From Primulina eburnea (Eukaryota > Streptophyta > Magnoliopsida > Lamiales > Gesneriaceae): a stretch of DNA of 64,000 nt. Shown here one piece after another: positions 33,971 to 44,616 of this stretch. The stretch is taken from assembly GCF_022965805.1 (NCBI RefSeq), contig NW_027331365.1:1-64000 (forward strand). The letters run 5' to 3'. How positions within the stretch are numbered: position 1 is the stretch's first letter; each line of letters starts with the position of its first letter. A program made the translations under genes and the position numbers. The notes beneath the pieces were generated by a model that was not told the origin of the DNA, searched no databases, and saw only the letters and a list, made by a program, of their open reading frames with translations.

Positions 33971-35670
33971 CCAGCTGTGGGGACCCGGACGCTAATTCAT
34001 TTTTTAATCGTTCTTGGGAACAATTTAATCAATTAAGATAAATAGGGTCTAATTTTTTTTTTATACAATGCGGAACGTAATGGAATTCATCTAATATACC
34101 TATGAAAAATAAATGTACAGGTCTTGTACTCAATACATTAAAATCAACTTGGGTTCAACTACTGTATATCAAGTGCTGGAGTCTATCTACTTCTGATCCG
34201 GATCTCCACGCTAACTTGTCCTCTCTCATCCTCTTTTTGACCCTGATCCTGTCCCATCTGTTGTCATGCACACATACAAACACGACAACAGCCAGATAAC
34301 TCCGGTGAGAATATAATCCCAGTATAAACAATGAATAAATGCAATCATATAAAAAACATATATAAAAGCATATAACAGTTATCATTAACTTGTATCAATT
34401 CTGAAAACATGAATGATATAAAACTATAAATAAACTCGTGACTCGTCATCTCAGAATCGACTAATCTCTAATCTAGGGATCCCGGTTCCTAGACATTGGT
34501 ACATATATCGAATCTCAGCAATAGGAGTCGATCTACTCCTAAGCAATATCGATATAATTCAATCATCCGTGTCTTGGCATATCCGCCATAGACTTGGCAT
34601 ATCCGCCAATGACTAGGCATCTCCGCCCATGACTCAATACACTCTTTGCTATAAATCAAAAGACTAAGCATATCAATCTCAATTAAATTGCAAACATCAA
34701 TGCAATAAAGTAAAGTATGCGGTTTTTGGGAAACTCAAGTCCAATCTGACTCAAGTCGATCTCCCGGTTAACATTGATTTATACCTTTCGTTCTGTCGAT
34801 CGACAAATTCGATGTCTCTAATTCGAAGCCTGTCAATACTCAATCTAGCAATGAAAATATCGAGGAGTACAATATCAATATACCACTCAAATCAATACTG
34901 GATATAATCAGAACTCACTCTAAGTCTGTTTCAACAACATAATTGCACAATCTCAATATACCCAGCAATACAAATCAACATATATCAATTCCCACAATTC
35001 ATAATCGATACCAATACAAATATGATATCAAATCTCAATCAAATCCATTCTGAAAATCATAACAATTTTATACGGTATCTGTTATTCAATCAGGTTTCGA
35101 TATACGATGTCTAATATCGCAAGAGCACCATATATGTGGGGTCCCGGACGCTAATCAAGTTCTTAATCATCATGGGGACTAATTAATCAATTAAAAACAG
35201 GGTCTAATTTTTTTTTTTAAAATGCGGAACGTAGTGAAATTAAAACATATATACATATCAGTATATAGAATACAAGTCCTGTATTACAACACATTTATTC
35301 AAACTAGGGTTTGACAAATACTATCAAGTGTTCAACCCTATCTCTGTCCAAGTCCGGTGCCACCACTCTATTCACGATCTCTCTCTTCATCTCCTGGACC
35401 CTGATCATGTCCCACCTGTTGTCAAGTACACATACAGACAAGACAACAGCCGGATAACCCGGTGAGAATATACTCCCAGTATAAATCAACGAAACATGCA
35501 ATCATATAAACAATATAAAGCATGTAATCAGGTAACAGATATATGTAACAAAGTCTGAAACATAATCAATATCAAACTGTCGACAATACTCGTAGCTACA
35601 TCATTCAGACTATACTCAGTCCTAGTCTAGGGATCCCGATTCCAGAAGTTGGCATGCATATATCGACTAA

Positions 35671-36050
35671 CAGTAATAGAAAAGACTCCAGTTCTATCCA
35701 CGCCGATATGGTATCGATCAACAGTAATAGAAAAGACTCCAGTTCTATTCACATCGATACGGTATCGATTACCAGTAATAGAGGAAGCTATTATTCTATC
35801 CACATCAATATAGTACCCGGTTCTATTCACATCGATACGGTATCGATTACCAGTAATAGAGGAAGCTATTATTCTATCCACATCAATATAGTACCGATTA
35901 ACAGTAATAGAAGCAACTCTAATTCTATCCACATCGATATGACATCGATTAACAGTAATAGAAGAGCTGCTAATCTATCCACATCGATACAATACTGATT
36001 AACAGTAATAGAAAAAGCCACCATCCTATCCACATCGATAGCCAAACATC
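35671..36050. repeat. 51-bp minisatellite inside the solo LTR, about 7 copies
   Basis: CAGTAATAGA recurs at 35671, 35722, 35773, 35851, 35902, 35953 and 36003, mostly 51 bp apart. One 78-bp interval contains an extra half unit. ORFs on both strands over 35627-36078 only reflect this repeat. Confidence 0.93.
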
Positions 36051-36943
36051 CAGTGACAGTCTTTGGCACATCCGCCAATACACCATCTTATGACATCGTG
36101 CAATGTGCCCGTGGTGATCCCACCACTAACGGCACTTCTGTCATAAGATTACTCTTCTAATACCTGTAATCTATAACTCAAGAAAACAAGTATATCAATC
36201 AATCAATGCAAATATCAATGCAATAAAGTAAAGTATGTGATTTAGGGAAAGCCAAGTCTAAACCGACTCAAGTCCATCTCCCAATACCACATTGACTTAT
36301 ACCTTTCTTTCGTCGGTTCCTGGCTCAGTCCAAGTCTTGAACTCAAAGCCTGTCTGGTATTGACAATATCAATAATCCCATATCAATATACCAGTCAATA
36401 TCATAAAAATCTGATCAATCTGGATTTAATTCAAAATCAACGGTATAACGGTACAATTTCAATATCCCCGTCAATACCAATTTACCAGGTAACAGTTACA
36501 ATCTATAACTCATATCCAATACAATCCGTAATCCTGTCATAATTCAAATCTGTCCGGTATCAACCGATTATAATCAGAAATTCATAACAATTCCATAATC
36601 AGTCTACTTCTTAATCTGACTTCGATTCTATGATGTCTAACATGTCAAGAACATCATATATGAATCATATTCCATTCTGACAATATCATAATTTCAAAGC
36701 ATGTCAAAACGTAGCAAAACTTACGTCCAGTTGTAGCCTACGTTCCTAGGAACTCAGTACCGAAGTCGGATTCAAAATCAGACGGACGGATTTCTCAGAA
36801 AAGGCGTAAGGATTTCCCACTACTTTCCAGAGACTTTTCTCGACTCTTTTTTCGAAAATAATGAAGGAGAAACGAAGCTTGTTTCATATATATATTGCAT
36901 GCAATTCGTACGTGTCTTCTCCAGAATTTCACTTATTTTAAGC

Positions 36944-37123
36944 GGCGCTCGAGCGGTCAAAAACTACCGCTCGGGCGCCGAACATTCTGTCCAAGTGTTC
37001 AGCTTGTCACGCCTTGGCGCTCGGGCGGTCAAAAACTACCGCCCGGGCGCGACACTTTCTGCCCGAGACATTTTCTTATTTAACATTGGCGCTCGGGCGG
37101 TCGTAATCTACCGCTCGGGCGCC
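36944..37123 (-). repeat. Three GC-rich hairpins with 14-bp arms and 8-nt loops
   Basis: 36944-36979, 37016-37050 and 37088-37123: arms of the type GGCGCTCGGGCGGT and ACCGCCCGGGCGC(C), loops CAAAAACT twice and CGTAATCT once. One or two mismatches per stem. The first begins about 49 bp upstream of the TATA-like tract (36885-36895) on the minus strand. Confidence 0.93.
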
Positions 37124-37902
37124 ACTACTTATGTCCAAAACTTACACAAGTTATATGAACTCTTATTTCGTGTCCCGATTAATCATTTCGTAATCATATC
37201 AAATTATAAATCAATAATTACCGATTATTAGGATTAAATTTCCGGGCATTACAATATATCAATCATATCCGATTCTGGCAATATCATATTTTCAAATCAG
37301 AATAGAAATCAATAAAACTTACGTCCGTGTGAAGCTTTCATCGATAGGAACACAGTACTGACGTCGGATTCAAAATCGGGCGGTTGGATTTTGTACAAAT
37401 CACAATTTAGTATACGAAGAACCCAACTTTTCTCGGGAGCTTTCTTTCCTCTTCTTTGCTACTGAATTGAATAAAATGAAGGTTGGATATATATATATAT
37501 CTCGTGCATGTCCAAGCCATGTGGCTTCATCTTTGCAAAGAACGTCTTCCGCATATGTGCCACCCTCCTCGGCGCATATGCGCGAGACACTCTGTCTCGG
37601 CACATAATCTTCTCGACAGCTCGCGCATATGTGCGCATCATCGCCGCGCATATGCGCGAGGTTCTCTGGACTTAGCATAATTCTCTGCATATGCGCGCCC
37701 AATCTTTGCACATATGCGCGAGGTCCTCTGCCTATCTCGCGCATATGCGCGTCCTGGTCGCACATATGCGTGAGGTGTTCTGTCCTCGCACATTCGATAT
37801 CACACGTTACCTCAATTTGTGTCTCGGAATGATCCTTCATAATCATATCAATTCAAAATCAATAATCGCATATTATCAGCAAAATAAATCTCGGGCATTA
37901 CA

Positions 37903-38990
37903 TACCCTTCTTTTTGCAATGAATTTTCATATTTTGTGACAAGTGCCATATACAATGACCATGTTGTGCATTTTTGTAAACATTGGAGACTGCAGCAATG
38001 ATGCCCGAATGTCGGTCTGAGATAATCACCAAATCTTCCTCCTCAACCACTACTTCCAAAAGCTTCGTCAAAAACCAACTCCACGAAGCAATGGATTCTA
38101 AATCAACAGCCCAAGCCAAAGGATATTGATGAAAATCTGTGTTGTACGAATCACAAAATATGTTGAGTTCTAGTGTTTTGAAGTCCAAATTCTTCAGCTG
38201 CAACCTTTATTCACACAACGAACAGAATATATATTTTGAGAAGATTTGACAGTTTCAAACTCAAAAGACGAGTACAAAGCAATTTTGGATAGTACTTTCT
38301 TCACTTCGGTCTTACTTGAAAATCTTTGACCAATAAATAATCTTGAACCATCGGTAAATGAATATGTATCAGCTTGAACATGAGTCTTAGTATCATGAGC
38401 TACTCTAATGTGGTGGATGTTAACATCGTTATCATCCACATGTACTGCATTTATATCATTCACATCATTTTCTGAACATCTCACATAATTCTCTTGCATA
38501 TTTTCAGTTGATGTATGGTACAATGGTCATTTGAGACAAAAGTTCTATCAAAATAGTGATCGTACATATTTGTTTCATCATCGACATACTCATCATCAAA
38601 ATGAGTCAAATTCAAATCCGGTGACATGATATTTTCACTTTCAACAATATCAAGAGACACAACACTTAGTTCAAATTCGACATGAAGTACTGGTCTTTCT
38701 TTTGCACATCCAAAATATAAGTATGCTTTCAAATCATTATCATCCTCAATATAAATTGGACGAATATTGCAATGCTTCACATCAGGAAGATAACTTAATT
38801 TCAATTTTTCTGTACCACCTAGATTCATAATTCTGTATATCTCACTTTCTATTTATTCCATTGAACAAATATCATAATCCAAAGGAATAGTTGCCCACTT
38901 ACCACTCGGTCATGAACGCCATTTAAATATATTATCTTCATTAATTTCCCATTTGCCGTTGTACTCAAACAGAATAACGGTTGGCATAAC
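37903..38990 (-). pseudogene. MULE transposase, N-terminal and central part, internally deleted
   Basis: Minus strand. An exon begins after a TTTTGTAG acceptor at about 38991 with PTVILFEYNGKWEINEDNI, and includes YRIMNLGGTEKLKLSYLPD. The MuDR DNA-binding-type domain (FIGQRFSSKTEVKKVLSKIA ... VRCVNKGCS) lies at 38200-38400. The reading then jumps to HQYPLAWAVDLESIASWSWF and DLVIISDRHSGII ... HGHCIWHLSQNMK. About 200 residues of the usual protein, including the first catalytic Asp region, are missing at about 38130-38200. Several stops are present. The first exon, if any, would lie above 38991. Confidence 0.85.
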
Positions 38991-39099
38991 CTACAAAACA
39001 TAAATAAGAATATTAAATTATAGACAATATTATTTATTTTAAAAAATATGCTAATGAATGCAACCTCCAACATATTTACAACTTCAACCAACACATCAC

Positions 39100-39270
39100 T
39101 AGACACTACTCAACCAACACATCACACGACCCACACATACGAACGTGTGAAGAGCTCGAACCTGGGTCAAGTCGAGTGTGACGTGCACCTCGACCCAAAG
39201 GTTTGAAGAAACGTGGGTCGAGGTGTGTGCATCTCGACCATCTGTCGAGGTGTGCACACCTCGACCCATA
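39100..39270. repeat. GC-rich palindrome cluster near the right end of the MULE
   Basis: TCGACCCA / TGGGTCGA modules in both orientations. The best is a perfect 22-bp palindrome at 39244-39265 (half site GTCGAGGTGTG). It lies upstream (minus-strand sense) of the transposase exon. Confidence 0.88.
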
Positions 39271-40296
39271 GGCATATGTGTGGTCTAGACACTATCCCAT
39301 ACTATCATGTTTGACTCACACTCCATCCACCAACTCGACCCACACAATCAACACGTTGTTAGACTGTAACTACTCATACTAACTTCACTAACAAAAATTC
39401 TAACAAAATACAACCAAAACTAAACTGAACAACATTCTAGTAAGAATAACATTCGAGTATATACTTACTTCTCTACGATTCTTCAAATTTTCAAATGATT
39501 TTTGATTATTTTATCGTGAAGAACACAAAAATAACGGGAATAAATGAAACCTCAAATCGGGGAGGTCCCGGTATATCAATCAAAAAAATATTTTTTTAAA
39601 AAAATTAAAATCTAACTAACTAATTAATGACCTAATAAATGAACTCACCTAACTAACAACAGTCAAGTCCCTTTTTTCGATTTAAAAAAGTCAAAATCTA
39701 TTTTATTTAATTAAATTTAAAATGGGTCATATATTTTTTATTGTCCCTGTATAAAGCAATGCCATTGTCTATAATATTAAATGATTAATTAAAAATGTAA
39801 CTATATTCAGATCCATTATACATTTTTATCGAATAATATTTTTATAAATTAGCTATGTTGGGTGTCGGCTGATATGGTTTTTAGGTTTAGGTTGTCAAAC
39901 CCAAAAAAGTTTGTTATGTTGGGTCGGGTTTGGGTCAACTCGGGTTGACCCGATTTTTTTGAAATTTTTTTTATAGAATTAAAAAATATAAGCTATATTT
40001 TTTATATTGTATGTTTGGTTTTTTTTATTGTATATCTATATCATACATATTTTTCATATAATATTTATTTTGTAAAATATTGATTTTTTTTAAAAAAAAT
40101 TATTTGTTATATTAAGTATACTTAAAATTTCTACAAGTTGACATTCAAATTTATGAATTTATTCGTAAATGAGGATGCTTGATCAAATATTTATTTTGTA
40201 AAATAATTATTTTTTAATTAATTTACGGAAAGATCGAACTGATATTTTTTCAAACAATTTATTAAAATTTCTACAAGTTGACTTTCAAATTTATGA
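39271..40296. other. AT-rich DNA at and beyond the right end of the MULE
   Basis: No gene is seen. Holds the inverted repeat GGGTCAAC-TCGG-GTTGACCC (39932-39951) within a GGGTCGGGTTTGGGTCAAC context, and two copies of an AT-rich unit with a ~120-140 bp period (AAATTTCTACAAGTTGAC at about 40125 and 40265; ATATTTATTTTGTAAAAT at about 40061 and 40187). Confidence 0.5.
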
Positions 40297-40446
40297 GGCG
40301 TCACAACATTTAATTCACATTCCCCTTAATAGACAATTCATTTGATCTCTCGGTATATCTTTTGTAAGTGAATCAGCGAGATTCTTTTTTGATTTTACAT
40401 AATCAATGGATAATTTTAATAGAGATCAATTTTCGTATGATATTAT
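40297..40446 (-). pseudogene. Ty1/copia RNase H C-terminal fragment
   Basis: Minus-strand reading LSIDYVKSKKNLADSLTKDI followed by PRDQ, the conserved end of copia RNase H. The rest would lie to the right, displaced by the LTR and the 40754 element. Confidence 0.65.
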
Positions 40447-40753
40447 TGTTAGGATCGGGAAAGAAATTAGAGGGTGGTGAATAAACTCTTTGAAAATATT
40501 TGCTTTTAAAATTTGTTTTCAACCGTTTTTAGGTGGTTGAAAGTTTTTCTCAAATAGTAAGAAATATGAACCACTTGAAAAGTGCGGAAAACAGTTCAAT
40601 ATTTCTAATGATAGTTTCAATTGGTTGGCATTATAATCAACAAGATATGGTTTGAAATGTAAAAGCTTGCGAAAATCAAAGACACTGGATTTTTATGGAT
40701 GTTCGGAGATCAGACTCCTACGTCACCTCTTCTTCCTCTGTCGGAAGGATTTT
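40447..40753 (-). repeat. Copia (SIRE-like) LTR fragment, minus strand, cut by the chromovirus at 40754
   Basis: Minus-strand end ...CCCGATCCTAACA at 40447. It contains, reversed, the same block (GTGACGTAGGAG ... CTCCGAACATCC, about 40697-40737) seen in the plus-strand copia LTRs. The remainder should follow the right end of the 40754 element, outside the window. Confidence 0.7.
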
Positions 40754-43314
40754 TGTAAGGTCCAAGAATTTAAATCATGTAACCTAAATGCATGCAATCT
40801 AGGATTTAATTTTAAATTATGTGTTTAATTATTTTTATGCATTTTATGCATAATTCATGCATGATAGGATTTATTTCATAAAATTTTAAAAGTTCATGCA
40901 TAAGGTTTCTAGATGCATTTCGCGCTCGAACGAGGAACGAAGACTAAAGAATTTTTAGGAAAATTATTTTTATTACACGGTTAATATTTATTAATTATTT
41001 TAAAATGTTTTTAAGAGTAAATTTAAAAAATGGGATTTATTAGGTATTTTTACCACATGATTTTAATTTTTAACGGTACGTAAATTTTATCGAATTGGAG
41101 AACTTTTTGAGGTTTCGGATAATATTTTCAAAAACTTTCCAACATGAGATATTTTTTGGGATCGTGTTGATATTTAATGGGCCTACTTTTAAGCTTTTTA
41201 GACTTAAAACTCTTTTAAAATTTTAACTAAACTTAGGGCCCATTAGTTTGTTTGTTAACCATTTTTATCATATATAATTAACCCTAAACCACTCATTAAC
41301 CTAAACCTAAAAACCATATCAGCAGACACCCTCCCCTCAGCTCATTTTCCTCTCGGTTTTCTCAACAGCAACCACAAGAAAATCTCGGCCATAGCATCTT
41401 CTTCAAGGAAAAATAATCTCCTGCACTCGTCATCGATCTCCTCGCGTTAATACATCTAAAGCATGCTTTGTAGCATCGGTTTTGCATCACTCACGTGTAT
41501 ATTACTGATGTATATGTATCCATGCATGAAATCTCTCGATCCAAGCATGAGCATGAAGGTTTATCTATTTTGCATGTGTTTTTTTTGCATCATTTAATTG
41601 TTGCTCACGATTTTCTGAATTTACGTGCAAGGGGCCACTGTTCTTTATTGATTAGGGGCTGCTTGTGGTGTCAAGGTACTGTCTTGTTGTTTAGGTTGGT
41701 TGCTGAACGCTGCAGGGGAAGGGCTGAGAGAAACGTTCCATGGGGTGGATCGGTTTTTGGGTAGATCGAGTGTAAGGGGGAAGCTGTTGGTTCCAACGTG
41801 AGTCCAGGCAGTGGATCTTCCTCTGATGGGTCCGAACATGTCCTGGGATGGCCATAGCACTGCTGGAATGAACCCTTGAGCAGCACAAACGAACCGAGAG
41901 CAAGGGAGTGCGGTTGAGGCGCTTTTGGTTTCTAGCGATCGGGTTGGTAGTGTAGGCTGCATGGGGCTGGGGTTGTGGTTTTGGTGAGTCTAGAGGAGTC
42001 CTAGGTTGGTCTAGGTGAGGCCGAGCCATGACTGGTTCATCGGGTCTAGGCTAGGAGCGAAACAAAAGTGGGTTAGGGAGCTAGGGGTTAGAAGCGCGCA
42101 TGTTCCGAATTCCAGCAGCTTACCAGCAGGATTTTAGGGTGCTAATTGGTTCGAATTGGGTGGAATTAGGTCTGGTGTGATGTTATTAAGTCATGTTTTA
42201 AGTTTGTGAAATTTTGTTAAGTTTCGAGTCTATTCGGGTTAAAACAGGACCCTGGTCCAAGTTTTAAAACGAATATGTTTAGTTTTAAAAGAGCTTGAGT
42301 TTACGTCTAGGAATGATTATAAATATGTTTTGGGACATTTTAAGGAGTTAGGTAAGTTTCGGGTTAATTTTTGAGGTTCGGGGTAAAATGATAGTTTTTG
42401 GGATTTCAGAGGCAAAATGGTCATTTTGCACCCATGGTGAGATTTTGGTCATAGCAGCACCCTGAGCACATATTTATGATATTTTAAATGTTTATGCATC
42501 ATGTTTATGATTTTTATGAAATTATGATAATTACGGTGCATGCTTGGTTTGAAGGAAAAATTATGTATATGAATGTTTTTATTTTAGCGATGAATATGAT
42601 GACACGTTTTTTGAAGGAAGTGATTTAGTTGTAAATAACACGATGACATGATGCATGCAAGGCCGGACTCAGTGGGTGGGTAATGTTGTCGCTAATGACC
42701 CTCGTCGTCGGATACCACAGTTACACGTAGATGGATCCATCGACTGACATGATGACACGAAAGTTACAACTAATGAAAAAAATTGAAATTCAGAAAATTA
42801 ACACGTATATGTTGATATGATGATACATGCTATGATTTTTACCACGTTTTGACAGGATACATTTACGTTTACGATTTTACTGCAGACATGAAATTTATGT
42901 TGATTATGCTATTTGTCACTGCTGTGTGCTATGTATATGTACTTGTTATTCCTGGTACATGTGTGTTGAGTCTTTAGACTCACTAAGCGTATGTTGTGCA
43001 GGTGAGCATTATGATCAGGGGACCAAAGGTGCCGAAGACTGAGTAGGCAAGCAGGATGTGCGGTGACACGACCCGAGGCCATTATTTTTCCGCATATTGA
43101 TTCATGTGTTTTGAGAGTAGTTACACTTTTTTATACGCTGGTGATATTTTGATTTTTACACGTTTACGTTTAAGCTGATTTTGGATGATGTTGGTTATTT
43201 TTAAACTGCGCTACTTTTATTGACAAATAAATACGAATAATTTAAATGTTATTTTGTAATTGCGAGCTTTTATTAAAAAAAAAATTCCGCACTTTTAAAA
43301 CGGTAGATGTTACA
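40754..43314 (+). repeat. 5' LTR of the plus-strand chromovirus (2561 bp)
   Basis: Starts TGTAAGGTCC and ends ...TAGATGTTACA; the same start occurs at 62277. Contains telo-box-like ACCCTAAACC after a TATATAATTA tract (about 41272-41290) and GAGTCTTTAGACTC (42968-42981). ORFs inside (41495-42029) are non-coding. Confidence 0.93.
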
Positions 43315-43316
43315 GT

Positions 43317-43328
43317 TGGTATCAGAGG
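43317..43328 (+). other. Primer binding site (tRNA-iMet type)
   Basis: TGGTATCAGAGG, one mismatch from the iMet complement, two bases after the LTR. Confidence 0.9.
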
Positions 43329-43569
43329 GTCCTGTATAGGGTTTTGCCACCTCCAGCTTCTGCCGCTCAGTCTTCAAGTCTCAAGTCAGTAAGCTTTTAT
43401 GTTTTAAATGTTTAAAAAGATTTACTGTTATCACCTGCATGCTTTCATGATTTATGTGTTACGATGATTCACTGTACATGTTTAACTGCTTTTCCGCTTT
43501 AAGGTTTATTGTTTTAAAACTAGATTAATTGCATGAGGGGTCATGTTTAAAATTGGAATGTATTCAGAT

Positions 43570-44616
43570 ATGCCTCCCAGACGCTAGCCCAGGGTAGACA
43601 GACAGGATGACATCTCTGAGGGTGGCAGGAGCCCTCCGCCACCACCACCAGGGGACCTCGCTACTCGAGCACTCGAGGGGATAGCGAGACTCATGGAGCA
43701 GGCCCAGTAGGAACCTCGCCGGCAGACTGATGTTTTTGAGCAGTTCCGTTGGCTCAACCCGAAGGAGTTCGGGGTACTACGGATCCGTTAATAGCAGAGG
43801 GGTGGATCAGATTGCTGGAGCTACAGTTTGAGTATCTTCAGGTTAGGGATGGCGACGGGACCAGGTGCGCCATCTATATGTTGAAAGACAATGCGTCCCC
43901 GTGGTAGGAGGGAATCACCCATGCGGTGGACTTGGCCACCCTTACATGGGCCAGGTTCAAGGAGTTTTCTATGAGAAATACTTTCCAGCTTACGTCAGGG
44001 GCCGCCTGACAAGGGAGTTCATGAGTCTCCGCCATGGGGACTTGTCTGTGGTGGAGTTTATCTGCAAGTTTGACAGAAGATTCCTCTTCGTGCCACTTAT
44101 TGCAAGAGATGCCGATCAGAAGCTACGGCACTTTAAGGATGGACTTAGACCTAACCTTCGCCGAGATGTGATGTTGATGAGGCCGGTGAGATATGATGAG
44201 GCCACTTCCTGTGCCTTCCAGGCGGAGCAGGCGCTCCGCGACATAGACTTTGAGATGCGGCATCAGGCCCAGTCCAGTTCTCAGCCATCAAAAAAGCAGT
44301 TTACGGGGCCACCTAGACGACAGGGGTAGCAGAAGCCCCAGGGACAGCATAGGGAGCCAGGACAGCAGTGACCTCCCCAGGCACCAGGGGCTCCTAGGCA
44401 GGAGGGAGGACCGCCATGCAAGCAGTTCAACAAATATCACTATGGTAAATGCATGGGGAGCACCTACAGATGCTTCGTATGAAAACATGAGGGGCACAAG
44501 GCTGCAGATTGCCCTCAGAACAAGGGTCCGACTACTGGCAGGGCATATATGATGCATTCCGAGGAAGCGGAAGCCGAGCCTGACTCTAATTTGATCACTG
44601 GTAACCTTATTGCTTA
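43570..44616 (+). pseudogene. Chromovirus gag
   Basis: ATG at 43570 (MPPRR then a stop), with further stops and frame changes. The open piece 43865-44329 holds the capsid core (YFPAYVRGRLTREFMSLRHG, ALRDIDFEMRHQAQSSSQP). The zinc knuckle reads CFV-stop-KHEGHKAADC: the second Cys codon of CX2CX4HX4C is TGA (44480-44482). The gag frame runs ...DSNLITG up to an intron-like insert at 44601; read through unspliced, it stops at 44614-44616. Confidence 0.87.

Larger units (their letters stand above)
35130..37258 (-). mobile_element. Solo LTR of a related chromovirus with ATATA target duplication (LTR 35135-37253)
   Basis: ATATA at 35130-35134 and 37254-37258. LTR ends TGTGGGGTCC and ...GGGCATTACA (plus-strand view) match the host LTR ends (TGTGGGGACC, GGGCATTACA), so it is a sister family in the same orientation. 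The body differs: a 51-bp minisatellite (35671-36050) replaces the 20-bp repeat, and three hairpins (36944-37123) replace the CGCGCATATGCGCG array. Confidence 0.93.
27361..37902 (-). mobile_element. Ty3/gypsy chromovirus (Tekay-like), full length, minus strand, with a solo LTR nested in its 5' LTR
   Basis: 3' LTR 27361-29146, polypurine tract 29147-29160, pol and gag on the minus strand, primer site 33959-33970, 5' LTR 33976-37902. The right-hand TSD is TACCC (37903-37907); the left-hand copy is decayed (TACC/A at 27357-27361). Excision restores the transposase reading KKKG/STELF. Domain order gag, PR, RT, RNase H, integrase, chromodomain-like tail. The two LTRs are very similar once the nested LTR is removed, but coding damage is present throughout. 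Confidence 0.92.
33976..37902 (-). repeat. 5' LTR of the minus-strand chromovirus, split by a solo LTR
   Basis: Pieces 33976-35134 and 37254-37902 together are about 1.8 kb and align with the 3' LTR. Palindrome array at 37545-37775 and TATA-like tract at about 37490-37500. The right end ...GGGCATTACA is followed by TSD TACCC. Confidence 0.92.
18700..39780. mobile_element. Mutator-like element (MULE) carrying a ULP-like gene and a MuDR-type transposase, with nested insertions
   Basis: Plus-strand DUF1985/ULP-like gene (about 18987-22204) and minus-strand transposase (about 38990 down to 23343) converge on a shared spacer. This is the arrangement known for ULP-carrying MULEs of plants (Kaonashi/KI-MULE type). 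The outer limits are estimates: no long terminal inverted repeat or 9-bp target duplication could be confirmed by eye in the AT-rich ends. Without the nested insertions (24022-27311 plus one TSD; 27361-37902 plus one TSD) the element would be about 7 kb. Confidence 0.7.

Noticed and set aside
35627..36078. Open frames on both strands with repeating NSNRKDSSSIHIDT-like units
   Set aside because: Products of the 51-bp minisatellite, whose length is a multiple of three; no start context or domain.
41495..42029. ORFs on both strands in the chromovirus 5' LTR, mirrored at 63134-63543
   Set aside because: Present in both LTRs as diverged versions without a shared intact frame; LTR non-coding sequence.
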